Assembly (NCBI RefSeq): GCF_008698145.1 | Contig: NZ_RZNZ01000005.1 | Span: 1-64,000 of the forward strand | Reading direction: 5' to 3' | Origin: Bifidobacterium vespertilionis | GTDB taxonomy: Bacteria > Actinomycetota > Actinomycetes > Actinomycetales > Bifidobacteriaceae | DNA length: 64,000 bases | Program-made: the position numbers and the translations under genes | Shown: positions 7,237 through 16,923 of the stretch, piece by piece | Layout: the number at the start of each line of letters is the position of its first letter | Position numbering within the stretch: position 1 is the first letter of the stretch | The notes under the pieces: model-generated | What the model was told of the DNA's origin: nothing | The model's database searches: none | Seen by the model: only the letters and a program-made list of their open reading frames with translations

Positions 7237-10200
7237 TCAGTACACGTTGACGCCTTGGAACGTGAGCCTGCCGCCGGAGGGCAGCTGGCCGGTCGGGAAC
7301 CAGATCACGATCTCCTGCGTGTTCACCGGCTGCTCGAACTGCACGGTGGCGCTGCCGTTGGCGTCGATGGTGAACGTGCCCACGGGGGCGCCGTTGTTCG
7401 GGTTCTGCGCGTTCGAGTTCACGAACACCTGACCGGAGCCGCTGGACTGGCGGATATTGATCTCCACCTTGTACACATCGTGCGGCGCATCCAGCTTGAT
7501 GTAGCGGCCGTAGCCGTTGAGTCTGGCCGGGCGGCTCAGGAAGGTGGATGTGGTGATCGGGTACGGCGTGGTGTTCGTGGGCGTGGGCACGGGTGCCGGG
7601 ACGGGCGCGGCCTCCACGTCACGATCGGAATGATCGACCGCCTCCTCGGTATTCGCCGAGGCCGACGCCGAGCCGGATTCCGAAGCCGCACCGGAGGAAG
7701 GCGCCGCGCTTGTGGGCGTCTCGCGTCCGGGGAATCGGGCGTTGTCCAGATCGGTGGGCCACTGGCTGGCGGCCGGATCCTTGAAGCCCAGCGATCCGGC
7801 GGAATCGAACAGCTGGCTCATGGACAGCACCAGCGCGACCACCAGGAACAGCGTGCCGAGCACGATCACGAAGGACCGGGTGCGCATCTTGCCGAACACG
7901 ACGGAATTGGATTCGTTGGAGATGTCGTCGGTGTTCGGATCGACGCCGGCATCAGCCCCGCCGCGCGCTCGCGAACCGGCGCCGGAGCCCGTACGGGAAC
8001 CCGCGGCGGCGGACGAACCCGCGTAGGCATCGCGGTGAGGCCCGTACTCACCGGGCAGGAAGCTCGGCGGGGCGCTCTCCACATGCATCGGGCGCATGGC
8101 CTGTTCCGATTCGATCGAAACGGGCTCCTGAACCGTGGTCTTTTCCGTCAGATCCTCTTCCGATGCGGCGGTGCTTCGAGCCAGATCGGCCAGCCGCGGC
8201 GAGGCGGTCTCGCCCACGTGGGCGGCGGCATCGAGTGTGTTGATCGCCCCCGCGCGCTCGATCAGATCGTCGCTCGCGGCCTGACCGGCCTGGGCGGCTC
8301 CCTCCGCGCGTGCGGCCTTGAGCGCCTCAAGCGCCTCGGCCCGCTCCTGCGCAAGATTCTCGGTATCGCCCTCCATGGAATCGCCGGGGACGCCCTTGGC
8401 GAGGCCGTCTAGCGGTTGCGCGGGCTTCGGCGCGGCTGCGGCATCGGGCACGCTCGCATGGTCCTCCACGATCGGCGCTTCAACGAACGGAATGTCCGGA
8501 ACCTGAACGTCGGAAATGCGGATGGGTCGGATCGCCGAAACGTCCACGGCCTGCGTGGGCTTGTTCTGCGGCAGCACGCTGGTGGACGGATCGCCCAGCG
8601 TGGCCAGCAGATCGTCCGTGCCGGTCTGCTGCGGCTTGATCATCTCCACTTCGTCGCGCTCGGGGAACAGCAGCTGGTTCGCGTTCCACACCGGTTCCTT
8701 GGGCTTGTTGAGATTGGGACGCGTGAGCACGCCGTCGGGCAGCGTGAGCAGCTGCGACTCGTCCACGTCCTTGACGGGCGTGCGCGCGATGGACGCCGCA
8801 CCGGGCAGGTCCGGCCAAAGGATGTCCTGATCGGTGAGCCCGTCCAACGGCTTCCAGTAGCCGAGCAGCGCGATCAGCTCGTCCAGCGTGCTGATGGGGG
8901 TGGGCGTCGATCCATCCGGGTTGGGCAGTCCCAGGCCGCGCTGGCAGATGATCCAGAAGTCGTGCGGCTTGTCCGCCACGTCGATCAGCAACTTGGCCGG
9001 GTAGGTCTGGCCAGCGGTGTACGGGCGACGGGTGAGCATGTTGTACAGGACCGCGGCGAGCTGGCGGACGGCCAGCGCTTCGGCGGTGTCCATCGGATCG
9101 TCCGGATGCAGCATGGGCCCCTGCAGCACGGGGCTGACGGGGGCATCGGCGATGCGGATGTGCTTGGCGTCGAGGCGGATCGTGTCCGTGGTGACCGCGC
9201 GATCCGTGAGGCGCTGATCGATGAGCATCTGCAGGGCGAGCGCGCATTCGCCAATGATCACGCGCATCGCGTCGACGCTCAGCGTATCCTTGGCCGGGCT
9301 GAGCAGATAGTCGCTCAGGGACACGCCCTCGTCCAGATTGGTGACCAGCAGGGCCACGTCGTCGATCGAACGCATCTGCAGCACGGGGGTGAAGCGATCG
9401 TTCTTGGCCAGGGCCAGCGCGGAGGCGATCGCGTTGACGCGTGTGGAGGCGGAGGGATCCGTGACCAGGAACAGCTGGCAGTCGCGGGCGAGCACATGGT
9501 CGTTCACGTGCCATGCCTCCAGGCCGGGTTCGCGGCGCAGGGCCTTGACAAGCGTGTAGCGGTCGATCAGCACATCACCCGGTTGAGGCGTCATTCTAAA
9601 CCTGTTCTTTCCTGTCCCCAGCGGTCGCACGGGCCGCGCGTTCATGGGCTCCATCCTATCGGTTGGGGTGTCCGATGGGATGGTTGTGTTCGATTGGTTT
9701 GAATCGTTTTTGAAATCGGTTTCAATTGGGCGGTTTTCATTTATATTGAAATCGGTTTCACTGGAATGGGATGTGGAAGGGGGCACGACCGATTCGGTCG
9801 CAACGGGGGAGACGGGTCGATCGGGCTGGCCGGACGGACTGGATTGATCGGCAGGGCCGGTCGGGTTGATCGGACCGCTCGTCGCCTTCGCATCGCCCGA
9901 TCCATCGCCATCGGCGCCCCGGCGTCCCGCAAGCCGTCCCAGCCGGCTCTTCGCCATCGCCACGATCGATGTGAACTCCTCGGCCTTCAGCGCCCACAGC
10001 GCCACCGCGTAGGCCGCGCCGGCCGCGATCGACACCACGGCGCACTCCACCACGGCGAGCACCCATCGGGTGGCCGTATGCATCTGCGGATCGTCCAGCG
10101 CGATCACATGCCCCAACGTCCACTGGCACAGCCATCCGGCCGCCCATGCCATCAGACCGGCCACCAGCGCCTTGCCCAGCGACGTCATGATCCGCCGGCC

Positions 10201-11574
10201 GTCCAGATGCCCACCGAACCGCTTGCGCAACATCACGTAGATCGCCGGCAGCGTGGGCACATAGGACAGCGTGACCGCCACGGCCACCAGCGTGGCCCAG
10301 TACTTGGGCGGGAAGACGGCGATCAGACCCAGCAGCAGGGCCAGCTGCACGCCGTTCTGCAGCAGTGCGAACGTGAACGGGTGCTTGCCGTCCTCGAAGG
10401 CGTAGAACGTGCGCTGGATGACCAGCAGACAGCTCACGGGCACCAGATTCAGGGCCAGCGCGATGAGCGGATCGGAGATCAGCAGCACCTCGCTGTAGCT
10501 GATCGAGGGCACCAACGCGATCGTCACCGGCGTGGGGATGAGGATCAGCACCACGGTGAAGTACATCATCACCAGGCTCATCGAGCGGATGGACGAGCTC
10601 AGGTCGCTGCGCGCGGTGTCGTAGTCGCCGTCGCTGATCGAACGCGACAACTTGGGGAAGATGGCCGTGGCGATGGACACCGCGACCAGCGAGTACGGCA
10701 GGATCTGGATGGAATACGCGTACTGGTAGGAGGCGTTTCCGGCCACCCCGTGGGGGTCCCCGGCCATGGTGGGCGCGCCCGTGAGCACCTGCGAGTTGAC
10801 CATGCCCATGATCAGGTTCAGAACCACCAGGGCCATGCTCCACACGGCCACGCGGCCCATGGAACGCAGGCCGATGCCGCGCAGGCCCCACAACGGCCGG
10901 TAATGGAAGCCCATGCGGATCAGCGGCACGAACAGGACCACCGCCTGGAAGGCAACGCCCGCGGTCCATGCGCCGGCCGTGAACGCGATCTTGTCCTGCG
11001 TCCACCAGCCCACCGGCTGCATGGCCGCGTTGCCGAACATCCAGATGAACACCGCGAAGCCCGCGCAGCTGACCACGTTGGCGCCCACGGAACTCCATGC
11101 GTACAGGCCGAACCGCTCCTTGGCGGCCAGAATCTGGCCCAGGACCGTGTACAGGCCATAGAAGAAGATCTGCGGCATGCACCACAGCGTGAAGGCGTTC
11201 GCCAGGGCCTTCTGCTCGCCGTTCCAGCTCGAGCTCACGTACAGCTGCGTGACCCACGGGGTGAGCAGCATCATCACGCCCGTCACCACGATCAGCAGCG
11301 TGATCGCGTCGGTGATGAGCTTGTTCAGGCGGTCCTGGGCGTCCTCCTCCTTGAGCGCGCGCACGATCTGCGGCACCAGCACGGCGTTGAAGATGCCGCC
11401 GGAAATGAGGTTGAAGACCACCTGCGGGATCTGCGAACCGGTCTGGTATGCCATTGCGGCGATGCCCGTGGTGCCCACGGCCGCGGCCAGCAGAATCTGA
11501 CGGATCTGGCCGGTGATGCGGGAGGCGAAGGTGCCCACGGCCATGATCATCGAATTACGGCCTACGGAACTCAT
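7237..11574 (-). CDS. murJ: MurJ lipid II flippase fused to pseudokinase and extracellular domain
   Basis: A 1445-residue membrane protein that would flip the peptidoglycan precursor lipid II. The first ~540 residues hold about 14 membrane segments of the MurJ/MviN fold. A disordered Pro/Ser/Thr linker follows. Next is a protein-kinase-like domain (about 655-900) with recognisable lobes but no HRD or DFG motif, hence a pseudokinase. A second low-complexity linker leads to one membrane span (near RTRSFVIVLGTLFLVVALV) and a C-terminal beta-rich extracellular domain. Mycobacterial Rv3910 has the same plan, and there the phosphorylated pseudokinase binds FhaA. ATG 11574 overlaps the DUF6049 stop as ATGA, with AAGGA 9 bases upstream. 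It is the last gene of the nudix-DUF6049-murJ operon. Confidence 0.95.
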   Translation of the reverse strand: MSSVGRNSMIMAVGTFASRITGQIRQILLAAAVGTTGIAAMAYQTGSQIPQVVFNLISGGIFNAVLVPQIVRALKEEDAQDRLNKLITDAITLLIVVTGVMMLLTPWVTQLYVSSSWNGEQKALANAFTLWCMPQIFFYGLYTVLGQILAAKERFGLYAWSSVGANVVSCAGFAVFIWMFGNAAMQPVGWWTQDKIAFTAGAWTAGVAFQAVVLFVPLIRMGFHYRPLWGLRGIGLRSMGRVAVWSMALVVLNLIMGMVNSQVLTGAPTMAGDPHGVAGNASYQYAYSIQILPYSLVAVSIATAIFPKLSRSISDGDYDTARSDLSSSIRSMSLVMMYFTVVLILIPTPVTIALVPSISYSEVLLISDPLIALALNLVPVSCLLVIQRTFYAFEDGKHPFTFALLQNGVQLALLLGLIAVFPPKYWATLVAVAVTLSYVPTLPAIYVMLRKRFGGHLDGRRIMTSLGKALVAGLMAWAAGWLCQWTLGHVIALDDPQMHTATRWVLAVVECAVVSIAAGAAYAVALWALKAEEFTSIVAMAKSRLGRLAGRRGADGDGSGDAKATSGPINPTGPADQSSPSGQPDRPVSPVATESVVPPSTSHSSETDFNINENRPIETDFKNDSNQSNTTIPSDTPTDRMEPMNARPVRPLGTGKNRFRMTPQPGDVLIDRYTLVKALRREPGLEAWHVNDHVLARDCQLFLVTDPSASTRVNAIASALALAKNDRFTPVLQMRSIDDVALLVTNLDEGVSLSDYLLSPAKDTLSVDAMRVIIGECALALQMLIDQRLTDRAVTTDTIRLDAKHIRIADAPVSPVLQGPMLHPDDPMDTAEALAVRQLAAVLYNMLTRRPYTAGQTYPAKLLIDVADKPHDFWIICQRGLGLPNPDGSTPTPISTLDELIALLGYWKPLDGLTDQDILWPDLPGAASIARTPVKDVDESQLLTLPDGVLTRPNLNKPKEPVWNANQLLFPERDEVEMIKPQQTGTDDLLATLGDPSTSVLPQNKPTQAVDVSAIRPIRISDVQVPDIPFVEAPIVEDHASVPDAAAAPKPAQPLDGLAKGVPGDSMEGDTENLAQERAEALEALKAARAEGAAQAGQAASDDLIERAGAINTLDAAAHVGETASPRLADLARSTAASEEDLTEKTTVQEPVSIESEQAMRPMHVESAPPSFLPGEYGPHRDAYAGSSAAAGSRTGSGAGSRARGGADAGVDPNTDDISNESNSVVFGKMRTRSFVIVLGTLFLVVALVLSMSQLFDSAGSLGFKDPAASQWPTDLDNARFPGRETPTSAAPSSGAASESGSASASANTEEAVDHSDRDVEAAPVPAPVPTPTNTTPYPITTSTFLSRPARLNGYGRYIKLDAPHDVYKVEINIRQSSGSGQVFVNSNAQNPNNGAPVGTFTIDANGSATVQFEQPVNTQEIVIWFPTGQLPSGGRLTFQGVNVY

Positions 11575-13853
11575 TCGTCGGGGTCCTTCTTCCTGTGGAA
11601 CTGGCGCCACAGGCCGAGCACGCCGAGCAGCACGGCGATCACCACGATCGCCATGCCGCTCATGTCGCTCACCTGCAGGCGGCTGGAGATATGCGTTTCA
11701 TGCGCGCTGCCGAACTCGGCGCCGTCGGAATCCTGCAGCGCCAGATGCGCGGTGGCGTGCCCGGAGGTAAGCACGCGGATCAGGAACGTGACCTGCACCT
11801 CCCCGTGCGCCGGCACCACGGCCTCCACCTCGCGCGAGGTGACGATCTGCATCGAATCGGTTTTGGACGTGACCGTGACGCGCACCGGGAAATCGTGGCT
11901 GTTGCTCACGGTCACCGGCATCTGCGCGGTCTCGCTCACCACGTTGATCGCCTCGGTGGGGGAGATGGACACCCCCTGGAACAATTCGTCGCCCAGACCC
12001 TTGGCCTGCGCGGCCAGCCCGCGGTTGAGCCCCGAGCCGTCCAGGGACATGAGCGCCAGCTCGTGCTGGGCCGCGTTGAGCCGATTGATCCAGTTGGTCG
12101 CGTCGCCGCTGCGCTTGGCCGTGGCGGAGGCGTCCTGACGGGCCAGAGCCTGCGTATCCGTGTTGGGGGAGGCGGAGGACGACGGCGATGCGCCGGCGCT
12201 CGCGGACTGGGATGCGTTCGGGGATGCGGTGGCGGATGATGATCCGTTGCCGGATGAGGATTCATTATTGGGCGAAGACCCATTTCCATCCGCGGTCCCA
12301 CCCGCCGTGCCGGTGGACACGATCACCTTGGTGGCGAAGCGTTCGATGTTCTCCCGCGCCTGCGCCAGCGTGTCCAGCGTGCCGCCGATGGCCGCGATGG
12401 TCTGTGAGGGCACGCCGGACTCCTTGGGCAGCGCGGCGATGGCCTGATTGCCTGTGCGGTACGGCGTGGCCGCCTCGAGCTCGCCCAGATTACTCAGCGA
12501 GATCCAGGAGGCCTCCTCCATGGCCGTGATCATGCGCGAGACATGGGCCGCATCCATGCCCGGCGCGAACGTGACGAGCAGAATGCGTTCGGCGTACGGC
12601 TGCTCCATCTGGTAGAAGGCGCTCTGCGCGATGTACCGGGCCATCTGGCCGGCCTCGGTGGTCTCCGCGGCCGCCGCGTCCGATGTGGCCTGCCCCTGCG
12701 CCAGACGGGTCAGCGTGACCTGCGAGGCCAGGACGGTCACCATGCCCGCGTCGGTCTTCACCAGATACGATCCGGTGTGCGCGGCCGCGCTGGAGGCCGA
12801 CGAGGCCGCTTCGAAATCGGCATTGGCGATCACCGTGGTATAGCCCTGCCGGGCCGCGCGGGTGAGGGCGTCCATGGTCCACGCGCCCTGGCCCTGCCAT
12901 GCGATCGCGTTGGAATCGCCGGCCTTCCAGTCGTCGTCCGTGATGCCGGCCTCCGTGAACTCCCCGGTGGCCTGCGTGCCGGCGGCCGTGATGTCGAAGA
13001 ACCCGTTCTGCATGGTCGCCGCGGTGTGCGGGGCATTGTCCCCGAATGTGGCCAGATACGACGGGTCGGCCACCACCTGCAGATCGGGGTGTTGGGAGAT
13101 CAGACTGGCCTGCGTCTGGCGCTGCGCCTCGTCCGAGGCCATGATCGACTCGGTCTGCGTGGTGGCGCTGGCCGCATGATCGCCGGAGACCAGCGAGGTG
13201 AACGTGCCTGCGTTGACGTTCCACGCCCCGGCCGTCAGCGGCATGGCCACGGTGACCTTGAGCGGCGGGGTGTCCGCGGATCGCAGGCCGTCCGGGGAGC
13301 GCGTCAGGAAGCTGCACAGGGAGGCGTTCGTGGCCTTGGAGCCGGTGTCCAGACTGATGCGCAGCGGCTTGGGACCCCATGTGGTGATCGCCTTGATCTG
13401 GTCGTTGTCCGCCGGCACGCTGACGCTGGCCTGCGTGCTGGAGCCCGCCGCGAGGTTCAGCACGGCCGTGGTGCCCAGCACGTTGCGCGTGGGGATGGCC
13501 GTCTCGCCTTCGGCCCACGCCTGCATGTCCACGCGCGAGCTGAACGTGTACAGCGCGTTCGTGGCCACGTTCAGGGTGGCCTGCGGGATGTCCTGGGCCG
13601 TGGCGTTGGTGATGGTGACCGTGGCCTGGTATCCGGACGAGGAGGTCACCACGGGGGTGAGCGCGTTGGCGGTGATGCATACGGCGTTCTCGCACTTGGC
13701 GGCGGCTTGGGCGTCGGCCGCGAGTGCGGTTTGGGGTGCCCCGAGGGCCATGGCGAGCGCCATGGGCAGGGCGATGGCGAGGGCCGCGATCATGGCGCCG
13801 AAACGACGCGGCGCTTGCCACTTGCGGTTATGGGCGGTGGTTGGTCGTTTCAT
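11571..13853 (-). CDS. DUF6049 secreted membrane-anchored protein (Rv3909-like)
   Basis: A 760-residue envelope protein of unknown biochemical role, conserved next to murJ in actinobacteria. A signal peptide spans about residues 18-48 (MIAALAIALPMALAMALGAP). Large extracellular beta/alpha regions follow, then a Ser/Asn/Ala-rich low-complexity stretch near 565-620. One C-terminal membrane span (MAIVVIAVLLGVLGLW) and a short basic tail end the protein. The start at 13853 overlaps the nudix stop as ATGA, and the stop overlaps the murJ start in the same way, so the three genes are translationally coupled. A role in assisting or regulating lipid II export is inferred only from this context. Confidence 0.88.
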   Translation of the reverse strand: MKRPTTAHNRKWQAPRRFGAMIAALAIALPMALAMALGAPQTALAADAQAAAKCENAVCITANALTPVVTSSSGYQATVTITNATAQDIPQATLNVATNALYTFSSRVDMQAWAEGETAIPTRNVLGTTAVLNLAAGSSTQASVSVPADNDQIKAITTWGPKPLRISLDTGSKATNASLCSFLTRSPDGLRSADTPPLKVTVAMPLTAGAWNVNAGTFTSLVSGDHAASATTQTESIMASDEAQRQTQASLISQHPDLQVVADPSYLATFGDNAPHTAATMQNGFFDITAAGTQATGEFTEAGITDDDWKAGDSNAIAWQGQGAWTMDALTRAARQGYTTVIANADFEAASSASSAAAHTGSYLVKTDAGMVTVLASQVTLTRLAQGQATSDAAAAETTEAGQMARYIAQSAFYQMEQPYAERILLVTFAPGMDAAHVSRMITAMEEASWISLSNLGELEAATPYRTGNQAIAALPKESGVPSQTIAAIGGTLDTLAQARENIERFATKVIVSTGTAGGTADGNGSSPNNESSSGNGSSSATASPNASQSASAGASPSSSASPNTDTQALARQDASATAKRSGDATNWINRLNAAQHELALMSLDGSGLNRGLAAQAKGLGDELFQGVSISPTEAINVVSETAQMPVTVSNSHDFPVRVTVTSKTDSMQIVTSREVEAVVPAHGEVQVTFLIRVLTSGHATAHLALQDSDGAEFGSAHETHISSRLQVSDMSGMAIVVIAVLLGVLGLWRQFHRKKDPDE

Positions 13854-15241
13854 GCTTGTTTCTTGGTTTTCCTTGCGTACAGCCATGCGATTTTGCGTTC
13901 GTTGGGGTAGCTCAGCACGTCGTCCAGATCGCTGAAGTCGACCCAGATGGCATCCTCGGCCTCGTGGTCCGGATCGCCCTCCACGCTCAGTTCGCCGTCC
14001 ACACGCCGCAGGGCGTAGTGGTGGACCAGCTTGTGCACGCGCTGGCTGGTTCCGGTGAACCAGTAGTCGATCGTGGCGATGGATTCGATCACCTCGCCCA
14101 GAATGCCGGTCTCCTCGTGCACTTCGCGCACGGCGGTCTGCTCGGGCGTCTCGCCCTTCTCGATGTGCCCCTTGGGCAGGCACCATTCCAAGTGTCCCGA
14201 GCGGGAGTGCCGGGCGATGATCGCCACGCGGCCCTGATCGTCGAAGATCAGTCCGCCGGCGGAGTATTCGCGGACCACGGGCAGCTCCTGCGCGTCCAGC
14301 GAGGCGAACGTGGACGGGGCGTCCTGCGTGCGCCGCTGAGGCATCATGGCCGGCGTGGGCGCGCGGGGGGCGAGCGGGTTGAGGCTGATGGCTTCCAGCG
14401 CGCCTAGGCCGTCGGTGCCCAGATCGTCAGTGCCCAGGCCGTCCTCGATTTCGTCCTCGCCGCGCACGATGGCCGGCGTCTCGTGGCTTTCACGGCCGCT
14501 GTCCTGACCGTTTTCCTGGCTGTTTTCCCGGTCCGGTCGGACTTCGCTGGCCTCGCCGGCGGCGGGCGTCCTGCCGGGCGCAGAGGCCTCCTGGGCGTCG
14601 TGATGGATGGCCGCGTGGATGGCGGCGATGGCCTTCATGGCTTCGGCGGGCGTGCGCGGGCTGGGAACGACGGGTATGGAGATGGGGACGAGCACGGGAG
14701 CGGGCTTGGGATGCTCGTACAGGCCGGGGCCGGGCTTGGGGGCCGCCGCGGCCTGCTCGGCTTGTGCGGCTTGCGTGGCGGATCGATGAATCGTGGCGCT
14801 GATCTCCGCCAGCGTGACCGGCTTGACGGGGGCGGGCTTGGCGTCCGGGGCGGTCTGACTGGGATCGCCGGGCTGCGCGGGATGATTGGACGGCGCGGCC
14901 GGGCTGGGCTGCGCGGTTTGGTCGTGCTGCGCGGGCTGGCTGGGCTGTGCGGGCTGTACGGCCTGATCGGTTTGGCCGGCCTGATCGGCCCGTCGTGCGG
15001 CTTCGGCCACCATTCTCGGGGTGATCGGGGCGATCTGCGTGGCCGGGGCGACCGGAACGGTCCGCGGCTCCGGCGCGCGCGTGGCCGTGCTGTACATCAG
15101 CTTGCTCGGCTCCTCGGGGCGGATGCGGGAATCGCGCGAATCGGACGAATAGAGCATTCCTCCAAGGCCGGTTTGGGTATGGTCGTCCGCATCATCGGCG
15201 GCACGCGAAAGCATGCGTGCGAGGTCTGCGGGCGTAATCAT
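13850..15241 (-). CDS. NUDIX hydrolase with long disordered N-terminal extension
   Basis: A 463-residue protein whose last ~125 residues are a NUDIX domain. The box starts GHIEKGETPEQTAVREV and continues HEETGI, matching GX5EX7REUXEEXGU. The first ~330 residues are Ala/Pro/Gln/Thr-rich and look disordered. From memory the mycobacterial counterpart MutT4 (Rv3908) is about half this size. Substrates of this type are nucleotide diphosphate derivatives; the actual one is unknown. ATG 15241 has GGTGGAAGG just upstream. It is the first gene of the nudix-DUF6049-murJ operon, divergent from pcnA with an 85-base spacer that must hold both promoters. Confidence 0.88.
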   Translation of the reverse strand: MITPADLARMLSRAADDADDHTQTGLGGMLYSSDSRDSRIRPEEPSKLMYSTATRAPEPRTVPVAPATQIAPITPRMVAEAARRADQAGQTDQAVQPAQPSQPAQHDQTAQPSPAAPSNHPAQPGDPSQTAPDAKPAPVKPVTLAEISATIHRSATQAAQAEQAAAAPKPGPGLYEHPKPAPVLVPISIPVVPSPRTPAEAMKAIAAIHAAIHHDAQEASAPGRTPAAGEASEVRPDRENSQENGQDSGRESHETPAIVRGEDEIEDGLGTDDLGTDGLGALEAISLNPLAPRAPTPAMMPQRRTQDAPSTFASLDAQELPVVREYSAGGLIFDDQGRVAIIARHSRSGHLEWCLPKGHIEKGETPEQTAVREVHEETGILGEVIESIATIDYWFTGTSQRVHKLVHHYALRRVDGELSVEGDPDHEAEDAIWVDFSDLDDVLSYPNERKIAWLYARKTKKQA

Positions 15242-15283
15242 GCCTTCCACCTTACTCAATTCTGTGTGCAGGTGGGGTAACGG

Positions 15284-15289
15284 TATGCT
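15284..15289 (+). promoter_or_regulatory. -10 box of pcnA
   Basis: TATGCT at 15284-15289, with a weak TCTGTG 17 bases upstream. It gives a leader of about 30 bases before the GTG start of pcnA. It supports that start, since the in-frame ATG at 15285 overlaps the box. Confidence 0.5.
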
Positions 15290-15326
15290 GGTATGCGCAC
15301 AGAAAAACGGCTGTGAAAGGTATCGA

Positions 15327-16745
15327 GTGGGATTTGAAGTCTGGCCTGAGGCCATCGAATTGGGACGATTGTTCGCCGAACGCGGGTATGAGCTGGCCTT
15401 GGTGGGCGGGCCCGTGCGCGATTTGCTGCTGCATCGCAAATCCCACGATCTGGATTTCTGCTCATCCGCGCGTCCCGAGGAGTTCGAACCGATCCTGCGC
15501 CATTGGGGGCGCGACGGCTTCTGGGACATGGGCCGCAAGTTCGGCACGCTGGGTGCGATGCGCCGCCGCCCGGACGGCACCGAGGTCAAGGTGGAGGTGA
15601 CCACCTACCGGTCGGACACGTACGAACCCGATTCGCGCAAGCCGGAGGTCAACTACGGCGACACGCTGGAGGGCGATCTGTCCCGCCGCGACTTCACCGT
15701 GAACGCCATGGCCCTGCGCGTGCCGCAGCTTGAGTTCGTGGACCCCTTCGGCGGCGCGAACGACCTCGCCAAGGGCGTATTGCGCACCCCGGTGGACCCG
15801 TCGCAATCGTTCGATGACGATCCGCTGCGCATGATGCGCGCGGTCCGCTTCGTGGCCCAGCTGGGCTTCCGCATCGAGCCCGAAACCGCCGAGGCCATTT
15901 GCCGCATGGTGGACCGCATCGACATCGTCTCCGCCGAGCGCGTGCGCGACGAGCTGGTCAAGCTGCTGCTGTCCGATCGTCCGCGCGCCGGCATCGAGGC
16001 GCTGGTGGAATCCGGGCTGGCCGATCGCGTCTTCCCGGAGATCCCGGCCCTGCAGCTCGAGCTGGATGAGCATCACCGCCACAAGGACGTCTTCGAGCAC
16101 ACGATGATCGTGCTCGATCGCGCGGTGGCCCTGGAAACCGGCCCCGACGGCCCGGTCCCGCGCCCCGATCTGACCCTGCGTCTGGCGGCGCTGATGCACG
16201 ACATCGGCAAGCCCAAGACCCGCAAGTTCGAGGCTGGCGGCAAGGTCAGCTTCCATCATCACGACGCGGTGGGCGCCAAACTGGCCCGCAAGCGCCTCAA
16301 GGCCCTGCACTTCGACCACCACATCATCGACGACGTGAGCGATCTGGTGGAGCTCCACCTGCGCTTCCATGGTTATGTGGACGAGCCGTGGACCGACTCC
16401 GCCGTGCGCCGCTACGTCAAGGACGCCGGCCACCTCTACGAGCGCCTGAACCGCCTGACCCGCGCCGACGCCACCACGCAAAACAAGCGCAAGGCGCAGA
16501 TCTTCGCCTCCGCGATGGACGAGATGGAGCAGCGCGTGCGCGAGCTCAAGGAGAAGGAGGACTTCGACGCCATCCGCCCGGACCTCGACGGCAACGAGAT
16601 CATGGCCCTGCTGGACCTGGCCCCCGGCCCGATGGTCGGCCGCGCCTACAAGCACATGCTCGAATACCGCCTCGATAACGGCCCGGTGGACCACGATGTG
16701 GCCGTGGCCGAGCTCCGGCGCTGGTACGCGGGGCTTGAGGAGTAG
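15327..16745 (+). CDS. pcnA: CCA tRNA nucleotidyltransferase
   Basis: A class II nucleotidyltransferase of 472 residues that adds or repairs the 3' CCA end of tRNA using CTP and ATP. The head domain has GGPVRD near 20-25 followed by HDLDF with its metal-binding Asp pair. The RRDFTVNAMA and DPLRMMRAVRF motifs of the neck come next. A C-terminal HD domain (LMHDIGKP) is present, as in many actinobacterial members. I chose GTG 15327 because GAAAGG precedes it by 6 bases; longer frames begin at or upstream of the -10 box. Its place beside the nudix-murJ operon matches mycobacteria (Rv3907c). No oddities. Confidence 0.93.
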   Translation: MGFEVWPEAIELGRLFAERGYELALVGGPVRDLLLHRKSHDLDFCSSARPEEFEPILRHWGRDGFWDMGRKFGTLGAMRRRPDGTEVKVEVTTYRSDTYEPDSRKPEVNYGDTLEGDLSRRDFTVNAMALRVPQLEFVDPFGGANDLAKGVLRTPVDPSQSFDDDPLRMMRAVRFVAQLGFRIEPETAEAICRMVDRIDIVSAERVRDELVKLLLSDRPRAGIEALVESGLADRVFPEIPALQLELDEHHRHKDVFEHTMIVLDRAVALETGPDGPVPRPDLTLRLAALMHDIGKPKTRKFEAGGKVSFHHHDAVGAKLARKRLKALHFDHHIIDDVSDLVELHLRFHGYVDEPWTDSAVRRYVKDAGHLYERLNRLTRADATTQNKRKAQIFASAMDEMEQRVRELKEKEDFDAIRPDLDGNEIMALLDLAPGPMVGRAYKHMLEYRLDNGPVDHDVAVAELRRWYAGLEE

Positions 16746-16763
16746 CGCAACAAGCGCGAAACG

Positions 16764-16888
16764 GGAAAATACGGGCTGCGCGGGCCGAAATCCGGAATTC
16801 ACAGCGCAATCGGGCCGTTTTTGCGCCGATTTTCGGCCCGATCGTGCTGCGAATTGCAGATTTCGGCCCGCATAGCCCGTAAGTTGCC
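16764..16888. repeat. 125-bp palindromic element, copy A
   Basis: Nested inverted repeats: ACGGGCTGCGCGGGCCGAAAT pairs with the complement ending in AGCCCGT. Inside, GAATTCACAGC and AATCGGGCCG pair with CGGCCCGAT and GCTGCGAATT. The element can fold into a hairpin of nearly its full length. A second copy in the same orientation lies at 19922-20045, so the pair brackets the VanZ/two-component region. Confidence 0.85.
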
Positions 16889-16923
16889 CAGTCCGGCAAA
16901 TCGGTGCGCGTCGGGCGTGGCGA

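Noticed and set aside
9766-12138. Plus-strand frame of 790 codons within murJ/DUF6049
   Set aside because: Antisense shadow: His/Gln/Arg/Gly-rich, no family features, and the minus strand carries clear conserved domains throughout.
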